The notes below the pieces were generated by a model, which saw only the letters and a program-made list of their open reading frames with translations, was not told where the DNA came from and did not search any database. Shown here piece by piece: positions 1 through 9,460 of a stretch of 40,622 nt of DNA. The DNA is from Mucilaginibacter sp. L294 (GTDB lineage Bacteria; Bacteroidota; Bacteroidia; Sphingobacteriales; Sphingobacteriaceae): assembly GCF_001636615.1 (NCBI RefSeq), contig NZ_LGEK01000043.1:1-40622 (forward strand), given 5' to 3'. Each line of letters opens with the position of its first letter. Within the stretch, counting starts at the first letter, position 1. Made by a program: the position numbers and the translations under genes.

Positions 1-18
1 AGATGTGTATAAGAGACA
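1..18. other. Tn5/Nextera mosaic-end adapter remnant (contig start)
   Basis: The first 18 bases equal the first 18 of the 19-base Tn5 mosaic end AGATGTGTATAAGAGACAG used in Nextera libraries. The opposite contig end carries the reverse complement. This is untrimmed adapter, not a natural transposon, and should be removed before annotation. Confidence 0.95.
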
Positions 19-635
19 TGCATAAAGCGGTATATGTCTGAATTAAAAAACCGTTCAGGCTCAGGCTCACTTTCAATAAGCACAATACTCGGCCGGTATT
101 TTTCCCAATTATTTGATTTTAATATGTTGAAATCGAACCCCTCAACATCAATTGACATAAAATCTATTTTAGTACCAGGTAGTAAATGTTTATCCAATAT
201 GTTGCACAACGGTTGGGTCTCAATATTAACAACTTGTTCAACCTGATGATTATACTTTTCAGTTAATATATTAGCCTGGCTTTCTAAAAATGTATTCAAT
301 GCCTTTTCTTTAAAGATATAAAACGGTAGGGTTTCCGTTGTATCAGAGACCGGGATCTCTAAATTTATATCATTCGGCCTAAGCTGGTTAAACTGCTCCA
401 TGCTGCCTGGTGTAGCATCAATATTTATACCGTTCCATCCTAATTTGTAAAACTTATACGTGTTTGAAAACCGTAATGGGTGATGCGCCCCTACATCGAT
501 AAAAAAGCCATTTAATTTCCCGTGAAATATCCTAAATAAAAGAACATCCTCGCCCTCCTGTGAATAGCATTCGTTTAAATGTATACTCGGCCTATGGTAT
601 TTAAGCCATTTGCGTAAAAGTGTTCTTAATCCCAT
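19..635 (-). CDS. FkbM family SAM-dependent methyltransferase, 3' end missing
   Basis: Reading the minus strand from the ATG at 635 gives about 205 open codons running into the adapter, so the C-terminus is lost. The N-terminal part contains SQEGEDVLL, then GFFIDVGAHHP, the SAM-binding glycine/aspartate segment, then GWNGINIDATPG and, further on, DFMSIDVEGFDFNILKS. These match the FkbM methyltransferase fold (Methyltransf_21), whose members usually methylate hydroxyl groups on sugars or secondary metabolites, often in surface polysaccharide clusters. The substrate cannot be told here because downstream neighbours are off the contig. The conserved SIDVEG core shows that most of the catalytic domain is present. 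The gene follows a likely terminator and is probably transcribed separately from the amidohydrolase upstream. Confidence 0.85.
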
Positions 636-666
636 ACGGGGCAAAAGTCGTTTAATTTTACCAAAC

Positions 667-691
667 AAAAAAACCGGCACTGATGGGTGCC
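667..691 (-). terminator. Probable intrinsic terminator of the amidohydrolase gene
   Basis: On the minus strand a 5-bp GC-rich stem (GGCAC/GTGCC, loop of 6) is followed after two G residues by seven T residues. It lies 100 bp after the amidohydrolase stop and before the FkbM start. The stem is short, so confidence is moderate. Confidence 0.45.
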
Positions 692-791
692 CGACTTTCT
701 AACCTATTATATAAACCTAATTATAAAGAGACAAATAAAGATGCAGGGATAAGCAAAATGACTTAATCCAACGCAATCAACCTACCAATTA

Positions 792-1961
792 TTAAACCAG
801 CTTTCTAACCTTAGTATCGGGGGTTAATTTAGAGCCATCCATCCCGGTAATAAGGTTAAGGCCCGGTGTTTTACCTGCCTCAATGGTTCCCTTTTCATCA
901 TCAACACCTAAAAATTGCGCGCCGTTAATGGTGCCCCATTTTAACAAGGTATCAATACCGATGGAAGGGAAGTGCTGTTGTATAGTACGCATTTCGCTTA
1001 AAATACAAAGTTTATTATTCGAGGCGAGGCTATCAGTACCCAAAGTAATGTTAAGCCCCTGGTTTATAAAAAGCTCTATTTTGGGTAACCGTTTTTCTAT
1101 ATAGATGTTGGCATTGGGGCAAAAGCACCAGTTTACCTTACGATCGAACCGTTTAATAAAATAAATGTCCTTTAGGTTGGTACAGGTATTATGTACCAGT
1201 AAAACTTTTTGCCTGTTGGTTAGCAATGGAATGATAGATTGTAAAGAGTTACGCGCCTGCGGCCTGAAGTAACCAATATCAACCCCTAAATGCTTATATA
1301 AATCAATAAACCCGCCTAATTTGTAACGGTAAAACTTATTCTCGTCCTCGCACTCCTGGTTATGGATACTTAACAGGTTGGTGCCGGTATCGCAATGCTG
1401 TTTGATCAGCTTAAATAATTCTTTTGATACTGAATAAGGGGCGTGCGCGGTTATTGATGTTGATTGTGGCTTAAACTCTTCGGCTGTTGCAAGCGCTTTT
1501 TGAAAAAGCTCATTTGCGTTATCCGGCAAAAAACCTAATATCTCAATAAACGTATGGTAATATAACTTGCTTTTTTCTTTGATAGATGCAGTGACGCTGT
1601 TGTTAGAGATATCGCCCACCGCTACTATGCCATTATTGTACATTTCCTGGTCGGCGGCCTGTGCCGCTGCCAATATTTCGCTTTGGTCGGCAGTTCTGGA
1701 AGACATGATATCTTTTATAAAACTGATTAGCCCGCCACCGGCAACTATTTTATCTTTCATGTGCGAAAGCTCGGTGTGGCAGTGCGTGTTTATAAAGCCG
1801 GGGACAATTATTCCGCTTACGGTTTCGATGGGTGTTTGGGTTGGTGGGGCCTTGTCGTCGGTAACTGATATGATCTTTCCAGAGTCATCTACAGTAACAA
1901 TTCCATTCTTTACAGGATCGGCACAAACAGGGTAAACGTAATCGGCTTTAAAACTTTTCAT
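792..1961 (-). CDS. Amidohydrolase family protein (cytosine/adenosine deaminase type)
   Basis: The 389-residue protein has the metal-dependent amidohydrolase layout: a small N-terminal beta sandwich, then the TIM barrel opening with H60-x-H62 in GFINTHCHTELSH, H173 in TAHAPYS, H200 and E203 in LSIHNQE, and D310 in LGTDSLAS. This residue set is that of the deaminase/chlorohydrolase branch (Amidohydro_1), which deaminates purine or pyrimidine bases or nucleosides. Bacteroidota relatives are sometimes labelled aminofutalosine deaminase of menaquinone synthesis, but nothing nearby (no mqn genes) supports that. It is cytosolic, with no signal peptide. It is divergent from rlmN across 142 bp and ends before a likely terminator. 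The family is certain; the substrate is not. Confidence 0.85.
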   Translation of the reverse strand: MKSFKADYVYPVCADPVKNGIVTVDDSGKIISVTDDKAPPTQTPIETVSGIIVPGFINTHCHTELSHMKDKIVAGGGLISFIKDIMSSRTADQSEILAAAQAADQEMYNNGIVAVGDISNNSVTASIKEKSKLYYHTFIEILGFLPDNANELFQKALATAEEFKPQSTSITAHAPYSVSKELFKLIKQHCDTGTNLLSIHNQECEDENKFYRYKLGGFIDLYKHLGVDIGYFRPQARNSLQSIIPLLTNRQKVLLVHNTCTNLKDIYFIKRFDRKVNWCFCPNANIYIEKRLPKIELFINQGLNITLGTDSLASNNKLCILSEMRTIQQHFPSIGIDTLLKWGTINGAQFLGVDDEKGTIEAGKTPGLNLITGMDGSKLTPDTKVRKLV

Positions 1962-2091
1962 TAAATATAACTTAGCATCAGCAATGTTTTTTTTAAATCC
2001 AACCCCTCATTATTACAATTAACTTTTAGTTATTGTTTTTAATGTTAGAAAAGAATGACTTTAAAAAAAGAACAGAATTTTTAAATTTAAG

Positions 2092-2099
2092 TACTTTTG
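2092..2099 (+). promoter_or_regulatory. Bacteroidota -7 box upstream of rlmN
   Basis: TACTTTTG matches the Bacteroidota sigma-A -7 consensus TAnnTTTG exactly. No TTTG is visible 19 bp further upstream. The box ends only 4 bases before the assigned GTG start, implying a leaderless or nearly leaderless transcript if it is used. Confidence 0.45.
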
Positions 2100-2103
2100 C
2101 ATT

Positions 2104-3180
2104 GTGAACAACAAAAAAGATAAAATTGATATCCGCAGCTTAAGCCTCGAAGCAATAAAGCAGCATTTCATCGATATGGATGAAAAAGGCTTTAGGGCTA
2201 AGCAGGTTTATGAATGGCTTTGGGAAAAATCATGCATCTCTTTTGATGAAATGAGCAATATTTCAAAAGAACTTCGTACTAAACTTGATGAAAAATTCGT
2301 AATCAACAACGTTAAAATAAATACTTCACAGGTTAGTGCTGATAAAACTATAAAAAATTCTTTTATATTACATGATACTCACTTAATTGAGGGTGTTTTA
2401 ATTCCAACAACCGAAAGAATGACGGCTTGCGTATCGTCGCAAGTGGGTTGCAGCCTTACCTGCAAATTTTGCGCTACCGGTTATATGGAACGCAAGCGCA
2501 ACCTAAACCCGGATGAGATATATGACCAGGTGGTGCTGATAGATAAACAGGCACGCGAAAATTACGGCATCCCTTTATCAAATATTGTGTATATGGGCAT
2601 GGGCGAGCCTTTGCTAAATTATGCCAATGTAATGAAGTCTATTGAGCGAATTACTGCCGAAGATGGGCTTAACATGTCGCCAAAGCGTATTACAGTATCA
2701 ACCGCAGGTATTGCCAAAATGATCCGTAAACTGGGCGACGACCAGGTTAAATTTAACCTGGCGCTATCCCTGCATGCCGCTAACGACGAGAAACGTAACG
2801 CTATAATGCCTATAAACGAGCAAAACTCGTTGAAAGCCTTAGCCGATGCTTTAAAATATTACTACGCCAAAACCAAAAATGCTGTAACATACGAGTACAT
2901 TATTTTTGACGGCGTAAACGATAATATACAGGATGCTATAGAGCTGGCACGCTTTTGCAAGCACCTGCCTTGTAAAGTTAATATTATTGAGTATAACCCC
3001 ATATCAATGGCGAGCTTTATCAATGCCGGCGAGGACAAGGTAGAAGCTTTTGCCGATTACCTGCGCAGCCAGGGCATAAACACTAACCTGCGCCGCAGCC
3101 GTGGTAAAGATATTGACGCCGCTTGCGGCCAATTAGCCATCAACGAGAAAGAAAAGGAAAAAGAAGGCGTTACAGAATAA
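2104..3180 (+). CDS. rlmN: Dual-specificity 23S rRNA/tRNA (adenine-C2) methyltransferase RlmN
   Basis: This radical SAM enzyme methylates C2 of A2503 in 23S rRNA and A37 of certain tRNAs. The 358-residue protein has the N-terminal accessory segment (DIRSLSLEAIKQHF, then GFRAKQVYEWLW), the iron-sulfur motif C116-x3-C120-x2-C123 in GCSLTCKFCATGY, the YMGMGEPLLN and SLHAANDEKRN motifs, and C341 in the C-terminal AACGQLA, which is the methyl-carrying cysteine in the family. Length is normal. The start is GTG. A later ATG would delete the conserved N-terminal segment, so GTG is kept although the -7 box sits almost on top of it. The gene is monocistronic, ending in a terminator before comF. Confidence 0.95.
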   Translation: MNNKKDKIDIRSLSLEAIKQHFIDMDEKGFRAKQVYEWLWEKSCISFDEMSNISKELRTKLDEKFVINNVKINTSQVSADKTIKNSFILHDTHLIEGVLIPTTERMTACVSSQVGCSLTCKFCATGYMERKRNLNPDEIYDQVVLIDKQARENYGIPLSNIVYMGMGEPLLNYANVMKSIERITAEDGLNMSPKRITVSTAGIAKMIRKLGDDQVKFNLALSLHAANDEKRNAIMPINEQNSLKALADALKYYYAKTKNAVTYEYIIFDGVNDNIQDAIELARFCKHLPCKVNIIEYNPISMASFINAGEDKVEAFADYLRSQGINTNLRRSRGKDIDAACGQLAINEKEKEKEGVTE

Positions 3181-3221
3181 AACCTTTATTAAATATATTG
3201 GTGAGCAAACTCACTCCTGCG

Positions 3222-3257
3222 CCCCTCTCTGCTGTGCAAAGAGGGGGTTTCTTTTTT
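3222..3257 (+). terminator. Intrinsic terminator after rlmN
   Basis: A 7-bp stem CCCCTCT/AGAGGGG with an 11-base loop is followed by TTTCTTTTTTT. It lies about 40 bp after the rlmN stop. The stem resembles the CCCCTCTT...AAGAAGGGG element at 12103, so it may derive from a dispersed repeat. Confidence 0.75.
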
Positions 3258-3348
3258 TCGCTCTTTCAGCTTACGAGATGAGGTCGGCAAGCGATGTCGG
3301 GTGAGTAAACTATTGGGCTATTCAATAATTTCTATTTACCTTAAACCC

Positions 3349-4047
3349 ATGCAAGCCCTCCGCACTTACCTGGCCGATTTTGTTTCGCTGATATTTCCGC
3401 AGCTTTGCCCGGCCTGCCGCGCCAGTCTGGTGGCCAATGAAGATATACTGTGTACCGATTGCCTCTACAACCTGCCGTTCACAAACTTTCATCAACAGCC
3501 TGATAATATTGTTGCCCGCCAATTTTGGGGCAAACTAAACATTGAGGGTGCTTACGCTTTGTATTATTTTAATAAGGGCGGTAAGGTGCAAAATATGGTA
3601 CACCAGTTTAAGTACAACGGCATGCAACGCATTGGTAATTTGCTGGGCAATATAGCAGGCAAACAACTAATGCAAAACCCGGTGTTTAGCACGGTTGATT
3701 ATATTATCCCGGTGCCGCTTCATCAAAGGCGTTTAAAAACACGGGGTTATAACCAAAGCGCCTGTTTTGCTGAGGGTTTGGCAGATCAATTAAGTGGGAT
3801 TGTTGAATTAAATAATCTGATACGTACTGTAGCCACCAAAACGCAAACGCATAAATCGCGCTTTGCCAGGTTCCAGAACATGCAGGAAGTATTTGTTGTT
3901 GCAAGCCCCCAAAATTTAGAGAATAAACATGTTTTGCTGGTTGATGATATCATCACCACCGGGTCTACACTTGAAGCCTGCGGAATAGAATTGCTTAAAG
4001 TACCGGGATTAAAGTTGAGTATTGCTACTATAGCGTATGCGGAGTAA
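3349..4047 (+). CDS. comF: ComF family protein (phosphoribosyltransferase fold)
   Basis: The protein has an N-terminal zinc ribbon, C20-P-A-C23 and C35-T-D-C38, followed by a type I phosphoribosyltransferase domain ending in the PRPP loop VLLVDDIITTGST (about residues 195-207). PVPLHQRRLKTRGYNQ is the other family hallmark. ComF proteins act in DNA uptake for natural transformation, and in some bacteria with PriA in primosome restart. No other competence genes are present here. The frame is open from a GTG at 3301, which would add 16 residues, but the ATG at 3349 gives the normal ComF length (232 residues) and places the zinc ribbon at the usual distance, so it is preferred. It converges on the hybrid kinase gene. 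Confidence 0.88.
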   Translation: MQALRTYLADFVSLIFPQLCPACRASLVANEDILCTDCLYNLPFTNFHQQPDNIVARQFWGKLNIEGAYALYYFNKGGKVQNMVHQFKYNGMQRIGNLLGNIAGKQLMQNPVFSTVDYIIPVPLHQRRLKTRGYNQSACFAEGLADQLSGIVELNNLIRTVATKTQTHKSRFARFQNMQEVFVVASPQNLENKHVLLVDDIITTGSTLEACGIELLKVPGLKLSIATIAYAE

Positions 4048-4077
4048 ACGCCATTAAAGGATTTTGATTTGCTTGTT

Positions 4078-4104
4078 GATGGTTCGACAAGCTCACCATG
4101 ACAC
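4078..4104. repeat. Dispersed repeat, TTCGACAAGCTCACCATGAC family (single arm)
   Basis: The segment GGTTCGACAAGCTCACCATG plus ACA lies between the convergent comF and kinase genes. Near copies occur as both arms of an inverted repeat at 26682-26752 and as a single arm at 30645-30666. This kind of short intergenic element is widespread in Bacteroidota genomes. Confidence 0.7.
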
Positions 4105-4153
4105 GTTTGTTTTAGACAACCACTCACCGAATCAACTACTCACCATTCGCCAA

Positions 4154-7100
4154 CTATTGCTTCTGATACCTGCTCAGTTTTTCAAAAAGGGTGGTTGGGT
4201 CAAATGGTTTCAGGATGTAATCGTTCATACCGGCATCTTCAATCTGGCCCATTTGATTGCTCAGCATTGATGCGGTTAATGCAATAATAGGTAGCTTTTG
4301 GAAATAAGCATCGGTTTTAGAGCGGATGATACCGGCTGCTTCCAGCCCGCCCATAACAGGCATATGGATATCCATCAATACAACATCAAAGTTTTTGTTC
4401 GCATCAAGCTTATTAATGGCTTCTTGTCCATTTTCAGCAAAATCAGCGGTAGCGCCCCATTTTTTAAGCACCTTATTAATAAGCAGCCTGTTTATCTGGT
4501 TATCATCAACTACCAACACATTAATATTTAATCCTGTATCCACTTTGTTATTATTATTAATTGCATGGCCAACCACTTTGTTAAAAGTAATTGTAAACCA
4601 GAATGTTGAACCTTCGCCAAGCACACTATCAACGTTTATACGCGAGTCGTGCAGTTCAATTAAACGCTTGCTAATGGCTAAACCTAAACCTGTGCCTCCG
4701 TAATTACGGGTAGTATCGGCTTCGGCTTGCTTAAACGATTCAAATATGGTGTTTAATTTGTTCTCGGCAATGCCAATCCCGGTATCTGACACACCAAAAC
4801 GTATACGTACGGTGTCATCATTTTGTTCAATTACCTTCAAATCGATGTTTACACCGCCCTGGCTGGTAAATTTAACAGAATTACTTACCAAATTCAATAA
4901 AATTTGAACAAGCCTTGCCCTATCGCCAATAACAACGGTTGGAATATCCTCGTCAACACTTTGCGTAAGGTATATATGTTTCTCCTGAGCCTTGTATTTC
5001 ATCGAGCCTATAATGCTCTGTATCATCTCGCGGATATCTATTCGGGCTTTCTCCAGGTCGATGTTACCTGTCTCAATTTTTGTAAAATCAAGCACATCGT
5101 TTATCAGGGTCATTAAATTCTCGGCCGAGAATTTAAGTACACTGAGGTTCTCTTTCTGCGCTTCTAAAGGGTTATCATCCAACAGCAGGTGCGACATGCC
5201 AATAACCGCGTTTAACGGTGTACGGATCTCGTGGCTCATCACGCTGATGAACATATCTTTGGCGCGGCTTAGCTGCAATGCTTCCTCTTTGGCAGATATC
5301 AGCTCAATTTCCGCCTTCTTTTTGGCGGTGATATCAATAATGGTTTCGATGTATTTATCCACCTTACCGTTATCGCCCATAATTACCGAGTTGATCACCG
5401 AGATCCACAAGGGTTGCCCATCCTTACGGTATATGAGCAGGTCAACCTCAAACGATTGCTTTTTCTCTGATAGCTCACGCGCCTTTTGTATAATGGCTAC
5501 ATCGGTCAACTCGCCTTTAAGTGAATCGCCCAGGTGTTTATCTTTTACATCATTTAAACTGTAGCCGGTAATTTGCTCAAATGCATTATTTACCCATTCC
5601 ACCTTGCCATCACTATCATTAATAACAACCCCGCTGGTGGTTTTGCTGGCTACAAGCGATAACATGGTTAACTCTTCTTCCGCTTTTTTGCGCCCGGTAA
5701 TATCAACCATCACGCCTATCTGCCGTTCAACACTACCCACCTCGTTAAACAGCGGGCTATTTGAGATGAATACCCAGGCGGTAGACCCGTCTTTCTTGTA
5801 GATCTTTATCTCTATCTCATACGGCTTGTTTTCTTTAACTGCTTGTACCGCACTTTCAAAAACGGCATGGTCAGTTTCTTCCCCTATCAGTTTTTTGCCA
5901 ACGGTTTGGCCTTTTAATTCTTCAAAAGAGTATCCGATAATGCGCTCCATAGCCTCGTTCATCCACATAATGCCGCCCTTGTCATCACGTATCATAATAC
6001 CGCTTGGTGATTTACGCGCAGCAAACGATAGTATTTCTACATCCTGCTCGGCCTGTTTACGCTTGGTGATATCAATAATAATGCGGATAGATTTTTCTAT
6101 GGCACCATCAGCAGTAAAGGTCATAGAGTTTGTTACCGAGATCCATAAGGGCCGGCCATCTTTACTCACCATTGAAAGTTCAACCTCGTACGATTGGTTG
6201 TTCTTTCGTGCCTCTATCAGCATCTGCTCGGCATCGGCATCTTTGGGCTTGCCTTTTAAAACCTCGCCTAAAAACTTGCCGGCAACATCCTCTGGTTTAT
6301 AGCCGGTAATGTTTACAAAGGCATCGTTTACCCAAACCACCTCGTCATTAGCATTACTAATAACAACGCCGTTTTTTATTTTACTGGCTACCAGCGATAA
6401 TTGTTTGGTTTCGTTTATCAGTTCTTGCTGAAAGGTGGTGTCGCGGCCGCTGGCATACCACTTGCCTGCACGGTTAATGGCTGTCCAGCTGATGTGTTTT
6501 AGCTCACCGGTTCGGGTTACTGTTTCGGTTTCCAGTTCAAAAGGTTTTTGCGATTTGATGGCCTCTTCAATTAGCGGCACATATTGTTCGCGGTTACGGC
6601 CGGCAACAAAATCCCATAATGATTTGCCGATGGCCTGCCCGGGGGTATACCCCAAAATAGCTTCAACAGAATCATTAATAGTTTCTATGTTTGAATCGGC
6701 CCCGGCAATAAAATGGATCTCGGACGAGCTGTTGAACAGGTTAGAAAACTCTTTGTGTACATCCAGGCTTTTTTCAAGTTCCTTTTTTTGCTTACGCAGC
6801 GTAAGGTGCGACATCACCTCGTCTGCCAGTGTGCGCAGGGCATCCCGCTGCTCATGGGTGAGCTTACGCGGTATCAGGTCAATTACACAAAGCGAGCCCA
6901 GGCGGTAACCATCAGGGTCAATCAGCGGCGCTCCGGCGTAAAATCTTACGCCGTCCGTAGTGTCAACAAAAGGGTTGCTTTTAAGCTCTTCGTTCAGTAA
7001 AGCATCCGGCACCTCAAAAATCTGGTCGCCTTGTATGGTGTAATTACAAAACGCCTCGTTACGGGGTGTTTCAGAAATATCAATCCCTATTTTTGATTTA

Positions 7101-7282
7101 AACCACTGCTTATGGTCGTCTATCAGGGTTATTAAGGCAATGGGCGCCTGGCATATATAGGATGCCAGGCGGGTTATAGCATCGTACTCTTTCTCGGGCA
7201 ACGTATCAAGTACGTCGTATGAATTTAGTGCATGCAGGCGCCTATTTTCAATATCCAAAGAGTTTTCCTGCTTTATCCCCAT
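4154..7282 (-). CDS. Soluble hybrid sensor histidine kinase (GAF, four PAS, HisKA, HATPase, REC)
   Basis: The 1042 residues read as a GAF domain (about 25-165), four PAS domains (about 175-290, 295-412, 415-535, 540-660), HisKA with H684 in VMSHEIRTPL, HATPase with N801, DTGIGI (832-837) and GGTGLGLAIS (862-871), and a C-terminal receiver with D926/D927, phosphoacceptor D971 and K1025. PAS2 to PAS4 are internal repeats sharing KDGxPLWISV-like cores and the PAC ending DIT. There is no transmembrane segment, so it senses a cytosolic signal, possibly redox, light or a small ligand through PAS/GAF; no ligand residue can be assigned. A phosphorelay needs an Hpt protein and a final regulator, neither of which is nearby. 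It starts 6 bp after the glyA stop, suggesting co-transcription with glyA. The function is not predictable beyond signalling. Confidence 0.93.
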   Translation of the reverse strand: MGIKQENSLDIENRRLHALNSYDVLDTLPEKEYDAITRLASYICQAPIALITLIDDHKQWFKSKIGIDISETPRNEAFCNYTIQGDQIFEVPDALLNEELKSNPFVDTTDGVRFYAGAPLIDPDGYRLGSLCVIDLIPRKLTHEQRDALRTLADEVMSHLTLRKQKKELEKSLDVHKEFSNLFNSSSEIHFIAGADSNIETINDSVEAILGYTPGQAIGKSLWDFVAGRNREQYVPLIEEAIKSQKPFELETETVTRTGELKHISWTAINRAGKWYASGRDTTFQQELINETKQLSLVASKIKNGVVISNANDEVVWVNDAFVNITGYKPEDVAGKFLGEVLKGKPKDADAEQMLIEARKNNQSYEVELSMVSKDGRPLWISVTNSMTFTADGAIEKSIRIIIDITKRKQAEQDVEILSFAARKSPSGIMIRDDKGGIMWMNEAMERIIGYSFEELKGQTVGKKLIGEETDHAVFESAVQAVKENKPYEIEIKIYKKDGSTAWVFISNSPLFNEVGSVERQIGVMVDITGRKKAEEELTMLSLVASKTTSGVVINDSDGKVEWVNNAFEQITGYSLNDVKDKHLGDSLKGELTDVAIIQKARELSEKKQSFEVDLLIYRKDGQPLWISVINSVIMGDNGKVDKYIETIIDITAKKKAEIELISAKEEALQLSRAKDMFISVMSHEIRTPLNAVIGMSHLLLDDNPLEAQKENLSVLKFSAENLMTLINDVLDFTKIETGNIDLEKARIDIREMIQSIIGSMKYKAQEKHIYLTQSVDEDIPTVVIGDRARLVQILLNLVSNSVKFTSQGGVNIDLKVIEQNDDTVRIRFGVSDTGIGIAENKLNTIFESFKQAEADTTRNYGGTGLGLAISKRLIELHDSRINVDSVLGEGSTFWFTITFNKVVGHAINNNNKVDTGLNINVLVVDDNQINRLLINKVLKKWGATADFAENGQEAINKLDANKNFDVVLMDIHMPVMGGLEAAGIIRSKTDAYFQKLPIIALTASMLSNQMGQIEDAGMNDYILKPFDPTTLFEKLSRYQKQ

Positions 7283-7288
7283 CTATAA

Positions 7289-8572
7289 TTACACATCTTT
7301 ATCCCTATACAACGGGAAATCTTCCATCAACTTATGTACCTTTTTACGGATTTTTTTGATAGAAGTTTCGTTTTCCGGATCAATTAATACCGCATCTATC
7401 AGGTCGACAATAGTTTCCATATGTTTCTCTTTTAAACCACGTGTAGTAATAGCGGCCGTACCAACACGTATACCCGATGTTACAAATGGCGATTTATCAT
7501 CATAAGGCACCATATTTTTGTTCACGGTGATATCTGCAGTAACCAATACGTTCTCGGCAACTTTACCGGTTATGTTTTTATTGCGCAGATCAATCAGCAT
7601 TAAATGGTTATCGGTACCGCCCGATATGATATCATACCCCCTGTCAACAAATGCTTTTGCCATAGCTGCAGCATTTAATTTTACCTGGGCAATATATTTC
7701 ATGTAGCCATCGGTCAAAGCTTCGCCAAAGGCAATTGCCTTTGCAGCAATGATATGCTCAAGCGGGCCACCCTGTGTACCCGGGAAAACAGCCATATCTA
7801 ACAAGGCCGACATCATCTTAACCTCGCCTTTTGGTGTTTTTAAGCCCCATGGGTTTGCAAAATCTTTACCCAAAAGAATAAGGCCGCCACGTGGGCCGCG
7901 TAATGTTTTATGTGTAGTGGTAGTAACAATGTGGCAATGCGGCAGTGGGTCTGTTAATAAACCACGGGCAATTAAACCTGCCGGGTGGCTTATATCTGCC
8001 AGTACCAAAGCACCAACTTTATCGGCCACTTTGCGGATAAAGGCGTAATCCCAATCGCGCGAGTATGCCGAAGCGCCGCAGATGATCAGTTTTGGCTTTT
8101 CTGCTAAAGCAACTTTCTCAAGTTGTTTATAGTCAATAAGCCCGGTTTCTTTTACAACACCATAAAAATGCGGCTCGTAAAGTTTACCTGAAAAGTTTAC
8201 CGGCGAGCCATGTGTTAAGTGGCCACCATGTGACAGATCAAATCCTAATATTTTATCGCCTGGGTTTAATACGGCAAGCATTACCGCGGCATTTGCCTGC
8301 GCACCACTGTGTGGCTGCACGTTTGCCCATTCGGCATTAAACAATTGTTTGGCACGCTCAATAGCAATGGTTTCAATTTCATCAACAACCTCGCAACCGC
8401 CATAATAGCGTTTGCCCGGTAAGCCTTCGGCGTATTTATTGGTTGCAACAGAACCTGCTGCTTCCATTACCTGCTTGCTTACAAAGTTTTCTGATGCAAT
8501 AAGCTCAATTCCTTCTTCCTGGCGTTGCTGCTCTTCGTCTAACAGCTTGAATATTAATTTGTCTCTTTTCAT
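7289..8572 (-). CDS. glyA: Serine hydroxymethyltransferase
   Basis: This PLP enzyme interconverts serine plus tetrahydrofolate with glycine plus 5,10-methylene-tetrahydrofolate, the main source of one-carbon units. The 427-residue protein has IELIASENF near the N-terminus, [15 protein letters not shown], the PHSGAQAN loop, [10 protein letters not shown] with the cofactor-contacting aspartate and histidine, and the PLP lysine K222 in [13 protein letters not shown]. Length and motifs are normal. The gene is preceded by a repeat-filled gap shared with scpA and followed after 6 bp by the hybrid kinase, so the two may form one transcript. A weak -7 box, TAAATTAG, can be read on the minus strand near 8600. 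Confidence 0.96.
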   Translation of the reverse strand: MKRDKLIFKLLDEEQQRQEEGIELIASENFVSKQVMEAAGSVATNKYAEGLPGKRYYGGCEVVDEIETIAIERAKQLFNAEWANVQPHSGAQANAAVMLAVLNPGDKILGFDLSHGGHLTHGSPVNFSGKLYEPHFYGVVKETGLIDYKQLEKVALAEKPKLIICGASAYSRDWDYAFIRKVADKVGALVLADISHPAGLIARGLLTDPLPHCHIVTTTTHKTLRGPRGGLILLGKDFANPWGLKTPKGEVKMMSALLDMAVFPGTQGGPLEHIIAAKAIAFGEALTDGYMKYIAQVKLNAAAMAKAFVDRGYDIISGGTDNHLMLIDLRNKNITGKVAENVLVTADITVNKNMVPYDDKSPFVTSGIRVGTAAITTRGLKEKHMETIVDLIDAVLIDPENETSIKKIRKKVHKLMEDFPLYRDKDV

Positions 8573-8605
8573 TGTTGTGTGTAAAACGGTGCTAATTTAG
8601 ATATT

Positions 8606-8722
8606 AAGATTAGATTTGAGATGTGAGATTTAAGATTTGAGATAAAAAACACACGTTCGAGCTTACAAATTGTTACATTTCCGCAGCTCATCTCATATCT
8701 CACGTCTAATAGCTCATATCTC
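8606..8722. repeat. Imperfect inverted repeat of GAGATnTGAGAT type
   Basis: The left arm (about 8606-8642) is made of tandem variants of GAGATTTGAGATGTGAG; the right arm (about 8686-8722) carries the complementary TCTCATATCTCACGTCTAAT. About 45 bp lie between. It fills the glyA-scpA gap. The right arm runs into the scpA coding end and supplies its TGA stop. Confidence 0.7.
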
Positions 8723-9460
8723 CCTCGGGCTTATCCAAAAATTATTATAGCCCAATCCTATCGTTATATCTATCATTTCCTGCTGAAGCATCTCCAGCAC
8801 GGCTAAAAAATTATATACAAAGTGTACCTTGTTCTCGCTGTTACCGGCAATGTTCTTAAAGTCCATTTTTTTGTTAATCGCAAGCAGATGTTGTATAGCT
8901 TCCTTTTGCTTCTCGATGGTATAAGGGTATTGCACAACGGTATGGTGCACCTCTTCGGTGCGGGTCATGTACTGGCGCATCATGCGGTTATACACCATCA
9001 TTAACTTATACAGATTTAGCTCGGATAACTCCTCGCCGGGCACGGCAACTTTTTCTACCTGCTCCAGGTCGGCTTTGATGTTACCGCGTTTCTCCTGTTT
9101 AAAACGTTCATCCTCATAAGGGCGCAACTCGTCGCAAAGCACCTTGAATTTTTTATACTCGATAAGTTTACGGATCAGCCCCTCTTTGGTGTCCATCTCG
9201 TTTTCCTCTTCGCCGGCATTATAGCGTGGCAGCAGCATTTTGGCCTTGATGCGCATTAAAGTGGCGGCAACAAAAATAAACTCGCTGGCCAGTTCCATGT
9301 TCAGCACCGTCATCTGGTGTATGTAATGCAGGAAATCGTCGGTTATTTTGGCGATGGGGATATCATGTATATCAAGCTCGTCGCGCTCGATAAAAAACAG
9401 CAAAAGATCAAAAGGACCTTCAAACTGCGATAACTTTATGGAGAACCCATCTTCGGTCAT
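8714..9460 (-). CDS. scpA: Segregation and condensation protein A
   Basis: This is the kleisin subunit that bridges SMC heads with ScpB in the bacterial condensin, acting on the nucleoid in chromosome segregation. The 248-residue protein begins with the family signature FEGPFDLLLFFIERDELDI followed by IPIAKITDDFLHYI, a helical body with ASEFIFVAATLMRIKAKMLLPR, and a C-terminal winged-helix segment with VHFVYNFLAVLEMLQQEMI. Length is typical. scpB and smc are not in the window. It is divergent from dxs across 136 bp. The last codons and stop lie in the right arm of the repeat at 8606-8722, so the extreme C-terminus may differ from relatives. Confidence 0.93.
   Translation of the reverse strand: MTEDGFSIKLSQFEGPFDLLLFFIERDELDIHDIPIAKITDDFLHYIHQMTVLNMELASEFIFVAATLMRIKAKMLLPRYNAGEEENEMDTKEGLIRKLIEYKKFKVLCDELRPYEDERFKQEKRGNIKADLEQVEKVAVPGEELSELNLYKLMMVYNRMMRQYMTRTEEVHHTVVQYPYTIEKQKEAIQHLLAINKKMDFKNIAGNSENKVHFVYNFLAVLEMLQQEMIDITIGLGYNNFWISPREI

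Noticed and set aside
34..246. A 70-residue plus-strand open frame
   Set aside because: It lies antisense to the FkbM methyltransferase frame, whose motifs are unmistakable.
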